A DNA stretch of 64,000 bases from SZAS-103 sp038316385 (GCA_038316385.1 JBBQAN010000013.1:25159-89158); one strand, 5' to 3'. Shown: positions 36,772-46,002, numbered from the stretch's first letter. Numbers and translations are program-made. Notes: generated from the sequence alone by a model not told the origin.

Positions 36772-39461
36772 GCAACTGGAGCTATACCCGACTCGCCGGA
36801 CTCGAACCGCTGGTCATCACGCCGCAATCGAATTTCATCAACGTCGGCGAGCGCACCAACGTTACCGGTTCGGCGCAGTTCCGCAAACTGATTGCGGACA
36901 ATCGCTATGACCAGGCTGTGGTCGTCGCACGCCAGCAGGTCGAGAGCGGCGCGCAGATCATCGATGTGAACATGGACGAAGGCATGCTCGATTCAGAGCA
37001 TGCGATGGTTACCTTCCTGCAATTGATTGCGGCCGAACCCGACATCGCGCGCGTGCCGGTAATGGTGGATTCGTCGAAATGGACGGTGATCGAGGCTGGT
37101 CTTAAATGCCTGCAAGGCAAAGGCGTGGTCAACTCGATTTCGATGAAAGAGGGCGAGGAAGAATTTTTGCGCCAGGCACGCCTCGTGCAGCGATATGGAC
37201 ACGCCGTCGTGGTGATGGCATTCGACGAACAAGGTCAGGCCGATACCGCAACGCGCAAGATCGAAATTTGCACGCGTGCGTACGAACTGCTGACAACGCA
37301 AGCCGGCTTCGCGCCTGAAGACATCATCTTCGATCCCAACATCTTCGCGATTGCCACTGGCATCGAAGAGCACAACAACTACGCTGTGGATTACATCGAT
37401 GCCTGCCGCGAAATCAAGCGCCGGTTTCCGCTCGCGCATATTTCCGGCGGCGTCTCCAACGTCTCGTTTGCATTTCGCGGAAACAACGCCGTGCGCGAGG
37501 CGATTCACGCCGTATTCCTGTATCACGCGATCCGCGCCGGCATGGACATGGGGATCGTCAATGCAGGCGCAATGCCGCTGTACGACGATTTGAATACGGA
37601 ATTGCGAGAGCACGTCGAGGATGTGGTGCTCAATCGTCGCAGTGATGCGACCGAACGTTTGCTCGAACTCGCCGAACGCTTCCGCGCGAAGAAAGGCGAT
37701 GTCAAGGTCGAGGAACTCGCCTGGCGCAGCCTGCCCGTCGCCGCCCGACTCAGTCATGCGTTGGTGCATGGTCTGGATGCGTTCGTCATCGAGGACACCG
37801 AGGAAGTGCGGCTGCTATCCACGCGTCCGCTCGATGTAATTGAAGGCCCATTGATGGACGGCATGAATGTCGTCGGCGATCTGTTTGGTGCCGGCAAGAT
37901 GTTCCTGCCGCAAGTGGTGAAATCTGCACGGGTAATGAAAAAAGCGGTCGCACATTTGCTGCCCTACATCGAAGCAGAGAAGTTGCGCACCGGCGATGTT
38001 GGCAAGAACAATGGCACCATCGTGATGGCGACCGTGAAAGGCGACGTGCATGATATCGGCAAGAATATTGTCGGCGTGGTGCTCGCGTGCAACAATTTTG
38101 AAGTGATTGATCTCGGCGTGATGGTGCCGGCGCAAAAGATCATCGACAAGGCGCTCGAAGTCAATGCGCACATGATCGGGGTGTCGGGGCTGATCACCCC
38201 ATCGCTGGAAGAAATGGGCCACGTCGCGCGCGAAATGCAACGCCAAGGCCTGACGATTCCGTTGCTGATCGGCGGCGCGACGACATCGCGCGCGCACACC
38301 GCGTTGAAAATCGCGCCGCATTACAAATCACCGGCGGTGTGGGTCAAGGACGCTTCGCGCGCGGTCGGCGTCGCGCAGTCGCTGGTCAGCCCTGATCTGC
38401 GTGCAGCGTATGTCGCCGCCAACGAAGCCGATTACGAGACGATTCGCGAGCGTCACAAGGATCGCAGCAACGCCAAGCGCCTTGTCTCGATTGACCATGC
38501 GCGCGCGCAGCGTTTCGACGGTGGCTGGAAAGATTACCTGCCGCCCGCACCGATCAAGCCGGGCCTGCACGTGTTCGATGATGTGTCGCTGCAAACGCTG
38601 CGCGATATCATCGACTGGACGCCCTTCTTCCAGAGCTGGGAACTGTCAGGGCGTCATCCGCAGATTCTGGACGATGACGTCGTCGGCGCGCAGGCGCGCG
38701 AATTGTTCAACGACGCGCAGTGCATGCTCGACAAGATCATCGCGGAGAAATGGTTGACTGCAAAAGCCGTAGTCGGATTGTGGCCTGCAAATGCCGTTGG
38801 CGACGATGTCGAATTGTATGAGTCCGCGACGGGCAAACCGTTCGAAACGTTGCATTTCCTGCGTCAGCAAGCCGACAAGCCCGCCGATCGGCCGGATTTC
38901 TGTCTCGCCGATTTCATCGCACCCAAATCCAGCGGTGTGCGCGACTGGATCGGTGCGTTCGCGGTCACCGCCGGCCTCGGCATCGATCCGCATGTGGCAG
39001 CCTTTGAGGCCGCGTTCGACGACTACAACGCGATATTGCTCAAAGCACTTGCAGATCGTTTGGCAGAAGCACTGGCTGAGCAAATGCACCGTGTCGTGCG
39101 TACTGATTTGTGGGCATACGCGCACGACGAGGCGTTGCCGAACGACGTTCTGATTGCCGAAGGCTATCGCGGCATCCGTCCTGCTCCAGGCTATCCAGCC
39201 TGCCCCGATCACAGCGAGAAAACCGCATTATTCGCGTTGCTCGACGCCGGTCTCAATACCGGAATGGAACTCACCAGCGGATTCGCGATGACTCCGGCGG
39301 CAGCCGTGTCCGGCTACTACTTCGCGCATCCGGGCAGCCAGTATTTCGTGGTCGGCAAACTCGGCAAGGAACAGGTCGAGGACTACGCGAAGCGCAAAGG
39401 CGTGAGCCTCGCGCAGGCCGAACGCTGGCTCGCGTCGAACCTCGACTACGATCCAGAATGA
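36768..39461 (+). CDS. metH: Methionine synthase, methyl-THF, cobalamin and reactivation modules (split MetH)
   Basis: An 897-aa protein carrying the rest of MetH. The pterin-binding barrel (FINVGERTNVTGS near residue 22) is followed by the cobalamin cap and Rossmann region with DxHxxG (GDVHDIGK near 425, His428 as lower cobalt ligand). The SAM-dependent reactivation domain at about 560-897 contains the RPAPGYPACPDHSEK block. It transfers the methyl group from methyl-tetrahydrofolate through cobalamin to homocysteine held by the partner protein. The start overlaps the partner stop by four bases. Confidence 0.95.
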   Translation: MSNWSYTRLAGLEPLVITPQSNFINVGERTNVTGSAQFRKLIADNRYDQAVVVARQQVESGAQIIDVNMDEGMLDSEHAMVTFLQLIAAEPDIARVPVMVDSSKWTVIEAGLKCLQGKGVVNSISMKEGEEEFLRQARLVQRYGHAVVVMAFDEQGQADTATRKIEICTRAYELLTTQAGFAPEDIIFDPNIFAIATGIEEHNNYAVDYIDACREIKRRFPLAHISGGVSNVSFAFRGNNAVREAIHAVFLYHAIRAGMDMGIVNAGAMPLYDDLNTELREHVEDVVLNRRSDATERLLELAERFRAKKGDVKVEELAWRSLPVAARLSHALVHGLDAFVIEDTEEVRLLSTRPLDVIEGPLMDGMNVVGDLFGAGKMFLPQVVKSARVMKKAVAHLLPYIEAEKLRTGDVGKNNGTIVMATVKGDVHDIGKNIVGVVLACNNFEVIDLGVMVPAQKIIDKALEVNAHMIGVSGLITPSLEEMGHVAREMQRQGLTIPLLIGGATTSRAHTALKIAPHYKSPAVWVKDASRAVGVAQSLVSPDLRAAYVAANEADYETIRERHKDRSNAKRLVSIDHARAQRFDGGWKDYLPPAPIKPGLHVFDDVSLQTLRDIIDWTPFFQSWELSGRHPQILDDDVVGAQARELFNDAQCMLDKIIAEKWLTAKAVVGLWPANAVGDDVELYESATGKPFETLHFLRQQADKPADRPDFCLADFIAPKSSGVRDWIGAFAVTAGLGIDPHVAAFEAAFDDYNAILLKALADRLAEALAEQMHRVVRTDLWAYAHDEALPNDVLIAEGYRGIRPAPGYPACPDHSEKTALFALLDAGLNTGMELTSGFAMTPAAAVSGYYFAHPGSQYFVVGKLGKEQVEDYAKRKGVSLAQAERWLASNLDYDPE

Positions 39462-39491
39462 TTCGTCGAACGCATTAGCGCGTTTGACGAA
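39462..39491. terminator. Hairpin after metH
   Basis: Twelve-base arms (TTCGTCGAACGC and GCGTTTGACGAA) pair with one mismatch around a six-base loop, immediately after the metH stop. No T tract follows. It lies between convergent genes, so it may act as a shared 3' hairpin. Confidence 0.45.
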
Positions 39492-39506
39492 AGCATTCCT
39501 GCAACA

Positions 39507-40184
39507 TCACCACACCAGATCGTCCGGAACCTTGTATTGCGGATCGCCGTAGGGATCTTCAGCGATTGGCGCATCGGGATCGACGAGCAGCGCGATCAGG
39601 TTAGGCAGCAACGCATGGACTTCACGCGCGAGCGCCGCATCGACGAGCAGGTAACGGCCATCGAGTTGGACAACGCCGAGTTCGCCAACATTGAGCGATT
39701 TCAGTTGCCCTTCGGAAACGTGGACGCGTCGGATCTTGCCGTTGTATTCGAAGTGGCGAGTGAGGTCGGCCTCTGCGGCATTCAATGCCTTGTCCTTGAG
39801 GATTTCGGCAACTTTCGCCTTCGCTTCGCGCTTGATCCGCGCGGCCTCCTGCTTCAGGCGTTCGGCTTCAATGCGTTCATCCTTTTCCTTCTGAGCTCGG
39901 ATCGCATAAGCCTTGGCCAGATCGATTTCCTCGCGCGCGCGTTGCGATTGCGCACGATGCGGAAGCTCGGCGCGCGCGCGCTGCTCCGTGCGCGGGCTGC
40001 GTGGTGCGTGGTCGGGGCGTTTAGTCGGATTGTGCGGCTGCGACGGTTGTCGCTGCGAAGGATTGCGCTGATTCGAATGCCGGGAGACATCATTACGTTC
40101 GGGTTTCGACACTGGTTTCGATGCTTCTTGCGGCGGCTGCTTGAAGCCGAGGCCCAGCAACAAATCCTTCATCGAATTGCTCAT
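39507..40184 (-). CDS. DUF2058 family protein (YaiL-like)
   Basis: A 225-aa protein. After MSNSMKDLLLGLGFK comes a very basic, Gln/Arg/Pro-rich region (about 15-85), then a charged helix (about 85-125). The conserved DUF2058 C-terminal part ends with the family signature YKVPDDLVW. The basic stretch suggests nucleic-acid binding. The molecular role is not established. An AGGA-containing site precedes the ATG. Confidence 0.85.
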   Translation of the reverse strand: MSNSMKDLLLGLGFKQPPQEASKPVSKPERNDVSRHSNQRNPSQRQPSQPHNPTKRPDHAPRSPRTEQRARAELPHRAQSQRAREEIDLAKAYAIRAQKEKDERIEAERLKQEAARIKREAKAKVAEILKDKALNAAEADLTRHFEYNGKIRRVHVSEGQLKSLNVGELGVVQLDGRYLLVDAALAREVHALLPNLIALLVDPDAPIAEDPYGDPQYKVPDDLVW

Positions 40185-40253
40185 GCGAAATCCTGGCTGG
40201 TGCGTTGCAGTGTCAGGTCATCAGGCAACCCTCGCGACGAACTCGCGATGGCA

Positions 40254-40481
40254 TCAATAATGTGGAGGCGGCGGTTCTTCCTGCGTATCGCCCGGAATCA
40301 TCCCGCGCAATTCACCTAGATCGGCGAGTACGCGCTCAACCTTCAGGCGATCCCTGGCCGATTCCTGTCGCGCTGCGGCCAGCGCATCGCTCATGTCGAT
40401 CAAACTCTGTTCAATGAACGCGATGCGCGTTTCCAGATCAGTCAAGCGATCCGCATGCACCCGCGCTACCTCGTCGCTCAC
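40254..40481 (-). CDS. slyX: SlyX family protein
   Basis: A 75-aa coiled-coil protein with the SlyX layout: LTDLETRIAFIEQSLIDMSDAL then a proline-rich end PPPPHY. The function is unclear. Its ATG overlaps the stop of the UDP-glucose dehydrogenase gene by four bases, so the two are translationally coupled. Confidence 0.88.
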   Translation of the reverse strand: MSDEVARVHADRLTDLETRIAFIEQSLIDMSDALAAARQESARDRLKVERVLADLGELRGMIPGDTQEEPPPPHY

Positions 40482-41818
40482 GGTCGTCGCACCGAACGAC
40501 CGCGTCCGATGCCGTAATACGCCAAGCCAGCAGCTTCGACTTCATCGGGTTCGTAGATGTTGCGGCCATCGAAGATTGCTTTCCCGCGCAAGGTCGCAGC
40601 GAGCGATGTAAAGCTGGGGCTCCAGAACGCTTTCCATTCGGTCACCACGATCAATGCATCGACATCGTCCAGCGCATCGGTCGGAGTCGCGCACAAGGTT
40701 AGTGCGTCGCGCTCGCCATAAATGCGGCGTGCCTCGTCCATCGCTTCCGGGTCATAGGCGCGCACGCTGGCGCCGGCTTCCCACAATTGCGCGAGCAAGG
40801 TGCGGCTGGATGCTTCGCGCATGTCGTCGGTATTCGGTTTGAACGCGAGGCCCCACACCGCGAAACGTTTGCCTTGCAGCGTGCCATTGAAATGGCGATG
40901 CACAAGCTCAAACAGTTTGGATTTCTGCGCGTTGTTCACCGCTTCGACCGCAGACAGAATTTGCGCATCGTATTCGTGCTGCCTGGCAATGCGCGCGAGC
41001 GCCTGCACATCCTTCGGGAAACACGAACCGCCGTAGCCGGCGCCCGGATAGATGAAAGCGTAACCGATGCGCGGATCCGAGCCGATGCCGTGGCGCACCA
41101 TCTCGATGTCGGCCCCCACCCTTTCGGCGATGTTCGCCATCTCGTTCATGAAGGAGATTTTGGTCGCGAGCATTGCATTGGCAGCGTACTTGGTCAGCTC
41201 CGCCGAGCGCATGTCCATGACCACAAGACGCTCGTGGTTGCGGTTGAACGGCGCGTACAAGCGCTTCATCTGCTCGATCGCATGCATCGAATCGGTGCCG
41301 ATCACGATGCGATCCGGACGCATGCAATCCTTGACCGCATCGCCTTCCTTCAGAAATTCCGGATTCGATACCACATCGAAGGTCACATCAACGCCGCGTG
41401 CTGCGAGCTCGGCGGCAATGGTTTCGCGCACGCGATCACCGGTTCCGACCGGTACCGTGGATTTGTCCACGACCACCACCTGCCGATCAATGTGCCGGCC
41501 GATCGTTCGCGCCACTTCGAGCACGTAACGCAAGTCGGCGCTACCGTCCTCATCGGGAGGCGTACCGACTGCGATGAACAGCACATCGCCGTGCGCAATG
41601 CCTTCGGCCGCATCGGTGCTGAAGCGCAGGCGCCCGGCCGACTGGTTGGCGATGACGATTTCCTCGAGACCAGGCTCGAAGATCGGCACCACACCGCGAC
41701 GCAGGCCGTCGATCTTGGCCTGGTCGATATCCACGCAGATTACATCGTTGCCGACCTCGGCCAGACATGCGCCGGTGACAAGGCCGACGTAACCGGTTCC
41801 GAACAGGGTGACGCGCAT
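40478..41818 (-). CDS. ugd: UDP-glucose 6-dehydrogenase
   Basis: Oxidises UDP-glucose to UDP-glucuronate with two NAD, supplying precursors of exopolysaccharide or lipopolysaccharide. It is 446 aa. The NAD-binding GTGYVG is at residues 7-12, and the catalytic cysteine is in GAGYGGSCFPKDV near residue 262. The ATG at 41818 has GGAG upstream and begins directly at the Rossmann strand (MRVTLFGTG). An ATG 12 bases earlier is less likely. Confidence 0.95.
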   Translation of the reverse strand: MRVTLFGTGYVGLVTGACLAEVGNDVICVDIDQAKIDGLRRGVVPIFEPGLEEIVIANQSAGRLRFSTDAAEGIAHGDVLFIAVGTPPDEDGSADLRYVLEVARTIGRHIDRQVVVVDKSTVPVGTGDRVRETIAAELAARGVDVTFDVVSNPEFLKEGDAVKDCMRPDRIVIGTDSMHAIEQMKRLYAPFNRNHERLVVMDMRSAELTKYAANAMLATKISFMNEMANIAERVGADIEMVRHGIGSDPRIGYAFIYPGAGYGGSCFPKDVQALARIARQHEYDAQILSAVEAVNNAQKSKLFELVHRHFNGTLQGKRFAVWGLAFKPNTDDMREASSRTLLAQLWEAGASVRAYDPEAMDEARRIYGERDALTLCATPTDALDDVDALIVVTEWKAFWSPSFTSLAATLRGKAIFDGRNIYEPDEVEAAGLAYYGIGRGRSVRRP

Positions 41819-41872
41819 TGCACTCTCCAACAGTCGCCGGTCGACATCGCGACCGACGATTCTGGTTGAATC

Positions 41873-42610
41873 TTATTTCGCGCCGATGGATACCAATTCG
41901 ACTTCGAACTTCAGCATGGCGTTCGGACCGATCGGGCCGCCCGGCGTGCCTTTCGCGCCGTAGGCCAGATTGCCCGGAATCCACAGCACATATTTGCCAC
42001 CGACGTTCATGAGTTGCAGGCCCTCGGTCCAGCCCGGAATGACCTGATTGACCTGGAACGAAATCGGGCCGCCATTCTTCGCGGAGCTGTCGAACACATT
42101 GCCGTCCAGGGTAGTGCCGGTGTAGTTGACCTTGACCGTGTCGGTCGCTTTGGGCTTGGCGCCGGTGCCGGCTTTTACGACCTGATACTGCAATCCAGTG
42201 GCAGTTGTCTTGACGCCGGGTTTCTTGGCGTTCGTGGCGAGGAATGCGGTGCCTTCGGATTCATTCTTCTGCCCCGCTGCCTGCTGCACCGCAGCTTGGC
42301 GCGCCTGCATCTTTTTGCCGAATGCCTGCAGTGTCGCTTGCGCCTCGGGAACCGTCATCGCTGTCTTGCCGCCGCTCAGACTGACGCTGATTGCACGCGA
42401 AATCACGCCGACGTCGATATCGCCTTTGATCTGTTGCAGCGAGCCCGCCATCTGCATGCCGATCGCATAGCTGAGCTTGTCCTTGTCGGTCATCTGCGCT
42501 GACGATGCGGATGCGGGCTTGACCGGTCCGGCGAAAACCGCAGCGACGGACAACGCGATGGTGATGGATGCGACGGCAACAGCCGCAGTACGGCGCTTGA
42601 AAAACTGCAT
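41873..42610 (-). CDS. Periplasmic FKBP-type peptidyl-prolyl isomerase
   Basis: A 245-aa exported proline isomerase of the FkpA/Mip type. It has a signal peptide of about 35 residues (KRRTAAVAVASITIALSVAA...). An FKBP N-terminal dimerisation region follows (KLSYAIGMQMAGSL near residue 46). The C-terminal FKBP domain contains VKVNYTGTTLDGNVFDSS and WTEGLQLMNVGGKYVLWIP. It assists protein folding in the periplasm. The ATG at 42610 directly precedes the signal peptide and has GGAG upstream. It is in the same direction as ugd, with a 54-base gap. Confidence 0.93.
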   Translation of the reverse strand: MQFFKRRTAAVAVASITIALSVAAVFAGPVKPASASSAQMTDKDKLSYAIGMQMAGSLQQIKGDIDVGVISRAISVSLSGGKTAMTVPEAQATLQAFGKKMQARQAAVQQAAGQKNESEGTAFLATNAKKPGVKTTATGLQYQVVKAGTGAKPKATDTVKVNYTGTTLDGNVFDSSAKNGGPISFQVNQVIPGWTEGLQLMNVGGKYVLWIPGNLAYGAKGTPGGPIGPNAMLKFEVELVSIGAK

Positions 42611-42820
42611 GGAGAACTCCGAAAGTAGGGATAAGGCCGAGCGGCATGAATCGAGACGCCATCGCTGGCGCCGGTCGGCTATTGTCGCGGCGAAACCGCG
42701 CAGCGGCAATGGCGCATGTGAGACCGCGTTCGACTCCTGAGGTTCCCGTCGCGCGCCTGCGGCATCATGCGATCGTCATGCCAATTGCGTTGCAATCGCC
42801 GCCTGAATTGGGAAGTACGC

Positions 42821-43321
42821 ATGGATACCCTGACTGAGCTCGACGCTGCACGCCGCCGCCATCCAGAGAATTTCGTGCCCGGTTCGGCTTCCGAAACCGC
42901 AGCACTGAAGCGATTCGCCGACTTTTTCGGCGAATTCGCGCCCGACCGCGTGGTGCGGCTGCTGGATGCGACGTACGCGCCTGACGTGTATTTCAACGAC
43001 AACCTCAAGGCCATCCACGGCTCGGCCGCACTCGCGAAATACCTCAATGACAGCGCTGGCGGCGTCGAGGATTGCCGGGTTAACTTCGAGGATTTCAGCC
43101 GCAACAAGGATGGCGATTATCTGGTGCGCTGGAAGATGCTGATCCGCTTCAGAAAGTTCGCCAAGGGCCGCGACACATGGACGGTTGGCATCAGCCATTT
43201 GCGCTTCACTGCCGACGGGCGTTTGACCTATCACCAGGATTACTGGGATTCGGCGCTTGGGCTATATCAGTACATTCCCTTGCTGGGCGCGGCGATCCGG
43301 GCAATCCGGCGCAGGATCTGA
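42821..43321 (+). CDS. SnoaL/NTF2-like protein
   Basis: A 166-aa protein with a nuclear transport factor 2-like fold pattern: helix-rich start, DATYAPDVYFNDNLKAIHGSAALAKYL near residue 48, then strands ending in YHQDYWDSALGLYQYIPLLG. This form occurs in proteobacteria as an uncharacterised steroid-isomerase-like family. The catalytic role is unknown. GGGAAG precedes the ATG. Confidence 0.8.
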   Translation: MDTLTELDAARRRHPENFVPGSASETAALKRFADFFGEFAPDRVVRLLDATYAPDVYFNDNLKAIHGSAALAKYLNDSAGGVEDCRVNFEDFSRNKDGDYLVRWKMLIRFRKFAKGRDTWTVGISHLRFTADGRLTYHQDYWDSALGLYQYIPLLGAAIRAIRRRI

Positions 43322-43432
43322 TCGATCCGAACAGATGCATCGGGTTCCCTTGCGACCGGCAAAACTAGTTCGAGCCTCCGGCTTCGGAGGCGTAATAGGC
43401 CATCAGTTGGGTAAAAATCGTTCGTCAGGTAG

Positions 43433-43460
43433 TTGACATGGCTGATTTTGGTGTTATAGT
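43433..43460 (+). promoter_or_regulatory. Strong sigma-70 promoter of the YtrA/ABC operon
   Basis: A perfect -35 box TTGACA (43433-43438) and -10 box TATAGT (43455-43460) are separated by 16 bases. The promoter lies 45 bases before the ATG of the first operon gene. It is the clearest promoter in the window, and the operator overlaps its -10 box. Confidence 0.8.
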
Positions 43461-43473
43461 TCACTACAACACC
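43450..43473. promoter_or_regulatory. YtrA-type operator, GGTG-N16-CACC
   Basis: GGTG (43450-43453) and CACC (43470-43473) flank exactly 16 bases. The inner sequence forms a near-perfect palindrome (GTGTTATAGT / ACTACAACAC, nine of ten pairs). A GGTG-N16-CACC motif is known for YtrA-family GntR regulators in Xanthomonas. It overlaps the -10 box, so binding should block RNA polymerase. The cognate repressor is encoded two genes downstream. Confidence 0.8.
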
Positions 43474-43504
43474 CAACCCATAGTTCACCTACGAGGAGTG
43501 CGTC

Positions 43505-43762
43505 ATGTACAGCAAGACCCGGAACACGCTGACCGCGCTGACCGCCGCGTCGCTGTTCGTCGCCGCCGGATGGATGTTTGGCCACCCGATCAAGGTTGTT
43601 GCGGTGCGGCCCGCCATTGACCTGAGTGCTTCAATCGTCAATGTGGGCACGCGCGGCGAAATCGGCGCAGGCGCCCTCAACATCCGCCGTGCCAGCCGCA
43701 TGAATCTGGCGATGCCCTACTTTTCGTTTTCTCTGCAAATGCCGCAGCGCAGGAACGACTGA
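43505..43762 (+). CDS. Small exported or membrane-anchored protein, first gene of the YtrA operon
   Basis: An 85-aa unrecognised protein. An N-terminal hydrophobic stretch (LTALTAASLFVAAGWMFG, about residues 8-25) may be a signal or anchor. The rest is beta-like and ends PYFSFSLQMPQRRND. GAGGAG lies before the ATG, and the strong promoter and operator lie directly upstream. It precedes the regulator by one base, so it is part of the operon. Its place suggests a role with the transporter or in stress sensing; this is inference. Confidence 0.7.
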   Translation: MYSKTRNTLTALTAASLFVAAGWMFGHPIKVVAVRPAIDLSASIVNVGTRGEIGAGALNIRRASRMNLAMPYFSFSLQMPQRRND

Positions 43763-43763
43763 C

Positions 43764-44135
43764 ATGACTGTGATCTGGAACGACAACGCGCCGATTTATC
43801 GGCAACTCAAGGAACGAATCGTGGTGATGATGCTTGATGGGCTGCTCAAGCCCGGCGACGTCTTGCCTTCGGTGCGCCAGATTGCGGCCGATTATCAGCT
43901 CAATCCGATCACCGTCTCGCGCGCGTATCAAGAGCTCGCCGACGAAACACTGGTTGAAAAACGAAGGGGACTGGGGATGTACGTCACTGAAGGCGCACCA
44001 GAAAAACTGCTGGCATCCGAACGCGAACGCTTCCTGCGCGAAGAATGGCCGGCGATGATCGAACGCATCCAGCGGCTGGGTTTGCGCGTCGATGAATTGC
44101 TGAAACGCGCCGTCGCGCAGGAGAAACAATCGTGA
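43764..44135 (+). CDS. GntR-family regulator, YtrA subfamily
   Basis: A 123-aa repressor with the GntR winged helix at about residues 1-72 (QIAADYQLNPITVSRAYQELADE). The C-terminal part is a short helical tail of about 45 residues, which defines the YtrA subfamily. It lies one base after the small first gene, and its stop overlaps the ATPase start. It is expected to bind the GGTG-N16-CACC operator upstream and repress its own operon. The inducer is unknown. Confidence 0.92.
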   Translation: MTVIWNDNAPIYRQLKERIVVMMLDGLLKPGDVLPSVRQIAADYQLNPITVSRAYQELADETLVEKRRGLGMYVTEGAPEKLLASERERFLREEWPAMIERIQRLGLRVDELLKRAVAQEKQS

Positions 44136-44989
44136 GCGCCTTGATTTCCGCCAAAGGGCTGACCAAGCGTTACGGCAAACAACTCGCCGTGGACAACGTC
44201 AGTTTCGAGATTCCGGCCGGCCGCATCATCGGCCTGATCGGCCCGAACGGTTCGGGTAAAACCACCACCCTCAAGGCGGTGCTGGGCCTCATTCCCTACG
44301 AGGGCGAACTCAAAGTGCTGGGGCTGGATCCCTGCACGCAACGCGACGCACTGATGGAGCAAGTCTGCTTCATCGCCGACGTCGCGATCCTGCCGCGCTG
44401 GTTGCGCGTGCGTGATGCGGTGGATTTCGTTGCCGGCGTGCACCCGAAATTCGACCGCGCCAAGGCCGAACGTTACCTCGCCCACACCAAGCTGACGCCT
44501 TCGATGAAGGTCAAGCAGATGTCCAAGGGCATGATCGTGCAGTTGCACTTGGCATTGGTGATGGCGATCGACGCCAAGCTGCTGGTGCTCGACGAACCCA
44601 CGCTCGGCCTCGACATCCTGTTCCGCAAGCAGTTCTACCAGAACCTGCTGGAAGACTATTTCGATGAAGAGAAGACGATCATCGTCACCACCCACCAGGT
44701 CGAGGAGATCGAACACATCATCAGCGACCTGATGTTCATCAGCGACGGCAAGATCGTGCTGTCGGCGACGATGGACGAGATCGGCGAACGCTTCACCGAA
44801 GTGATGGTGCCGGCCGAGAAGATCGAAGCTGCGAAGTCGCTCAAACCGATCGACGAACGCCAGGTTTTCGGCAAGTCGATCATGCTGTTCGACGGCGTGC
44901 CACGCACGCAACTCGCGGCGCTTGGCGAAACCCGCAACGTCGGTATCGCCGACCTGTTCGTCGCGACCATGAAAGGAACCTACGCATGA
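44132..44989 (+). CDS. ABC transporter ATP-binding protein
   Basis: A 285-aa ATPase. Walker A GPNGSGKTTT is near residue 37 and Walker B LLVLDEPTLGLD near 150, followed by the switch histidine (VTTHQVEE). The signature motif is unusual, reading QMSKGM (near 129) instead of LSGGQ; such variants occur in ATPases of YtrB/CcmA-like families. It overlaps the regulator and the permease by four bases each, so the genes are tightly co-translated. Confidence 0.93.
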   Translation: MSALISAKGLTKRYGKQLAVDNVSFEIPAGRIIGLIGPNGSGKTTTLKAVLGLIPYEGELKVLGLDPCTQRDALMEQVCFIADVAILPRWLRVRDAVDFVAGVHPKFDRAKAERYLAHTKLTPSMKVKQMSKGMIVQLHLALVMAIDAKLLVLDEPTLGLDILFRKQFYQNLLEDYFDEEKTIIVTTHQVEEIEHIISDLMFISDGKIVLSATMDEIGERFTEVMVPAEKIEAAKSLKPIDERQVFGKSIMLFDGVPRTQLAALGETRNVGIADLFVATMKGTYA

Positions 44990-45972
44990 ACACTCCACGC
45001 ACGAACACGATGGAATGGCTGGTCAAGCGCGAATACTGGGAACACAAGGGCGGCTTCTTCTGGACGCCGATCGTGGTCGCCGCGATCATGACGTTCTTCG
45101 TCGCCGCCTCGCTGTTCGCTGCGATCGCGATGGGCAGCCACAACCACTTCCAGATCGGCAATACCAGCGTCACCGATCTGTCCAGCGCGCTGACTGCCGA
45201 CCAGCAAAACCAGGCCGCAGCCGAGCTCGCCGCAGGTTACATGGGGATGGCATCGCCGTTGTTCATGGTGCTCGGCTTCGTGGTGTTCTTCTTCTATCTG
45301 GGTTCCTTGTTCGACGAGCGCAAGGATCGCAGCGTCTTGTTCTGGAAATCGCTGCCGATCTCCGACGTTTCCACGGTGTTGTCGAAGCTCGCGATCGGCT
45401 TGATCGTGGCCCCGGCGATCACGTTCGTGACCGCCACAGTGATGTCGATGCTGTGCACGCTGATGATCTGCATCGCCGCAAGCTTCTCCGGCCTGCATGT
45501 GTTCGGGCAAGTGTTCGGCATGGCAAGCCTGTATCTGGCGCCGCTGCAGGTCGCCGCGATGCTGCCGGTGTACGTGATGTGGGCGTTGCCGGCTGCCGGG
45601 TGGCTGATGATGGTCTCGGCATGGGCACGCACGAAGCCGTTCCTGTGGGCCGTTGGTGCTCCCTTGCTGGTCGGCGCACTGTTGACCTGGTTCAACGCGA
45701 TGGCCGGCCTCAACTGGAATCTGGTGTGGTTCTGGCAGAACGTCGTGGGTCGTGGACTGCTCAGTGTCATGCCCGGCACTTGGTTCATCAGCCACGGAAT
45801 CGCCAACGCCCGCGACATGACAGCCGGCATCCACGAGCATTCCGACATGAGCGTGCTTTTGACTCAGTCCTGGCAAATGTTCACGACCGCCGATATGTGG
45901 ATCGGTGTGGCCGCTGGCGCTGCAATGATCTACGCCGCGATCCGCCTGCGCCGCTGGCGCGACGAGGGCTGA
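44986..45972 (+). CDS. ABC transporter permease
   Basis: A 328-aa membrane protein with about six hydrophobic segments. One is near residue 23, one near 88 (FMVLGFVVFFFYLG) followed by the soluble FDERKDRSVLFWKSLPIS loop, and the rest lie between 130 and 320. The loop motif is typical of ABC-2-type permeases that partner YtrA-regulated ATPases. It overlaps the ATPase stop by four bases. The substrate is unknown; relatives are linked to envelope stress or peptide resistance. Confidence 0.88.
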   Translation: MNTPRTNTMEWLVKREYWEHKGGFFWTPIVVAAIMTFFVAASLFAAIAMGSHNHFQIGNTSVTDLSSALTADQQNQAAAELAAGYMGMASPLFMVLGFVVFFFYLGSLFDERKDRSVLFWKSLPISDVSTVLSKLAIGLIVAPAITFVTATVMSMLCTLMICIAASFSGLHVFGQVFGMASLYLAPLQVAAMLPVYVMWALPAAGWLMMVSAWARTKPFLWAVGAPLLVGALLTWFNAMAGLNWNLVWFWQNVVGRGLLSVMPGTWFISHGIANARDMTAGIHEHSDMSVLLTQSWQMFTTADMWIGVAAGAAMIYAAIRLRRWRDEG

Positions 45973-46002
45973 AACCAAAATATTCGTCAAGGAACAAAAA
46001 AA

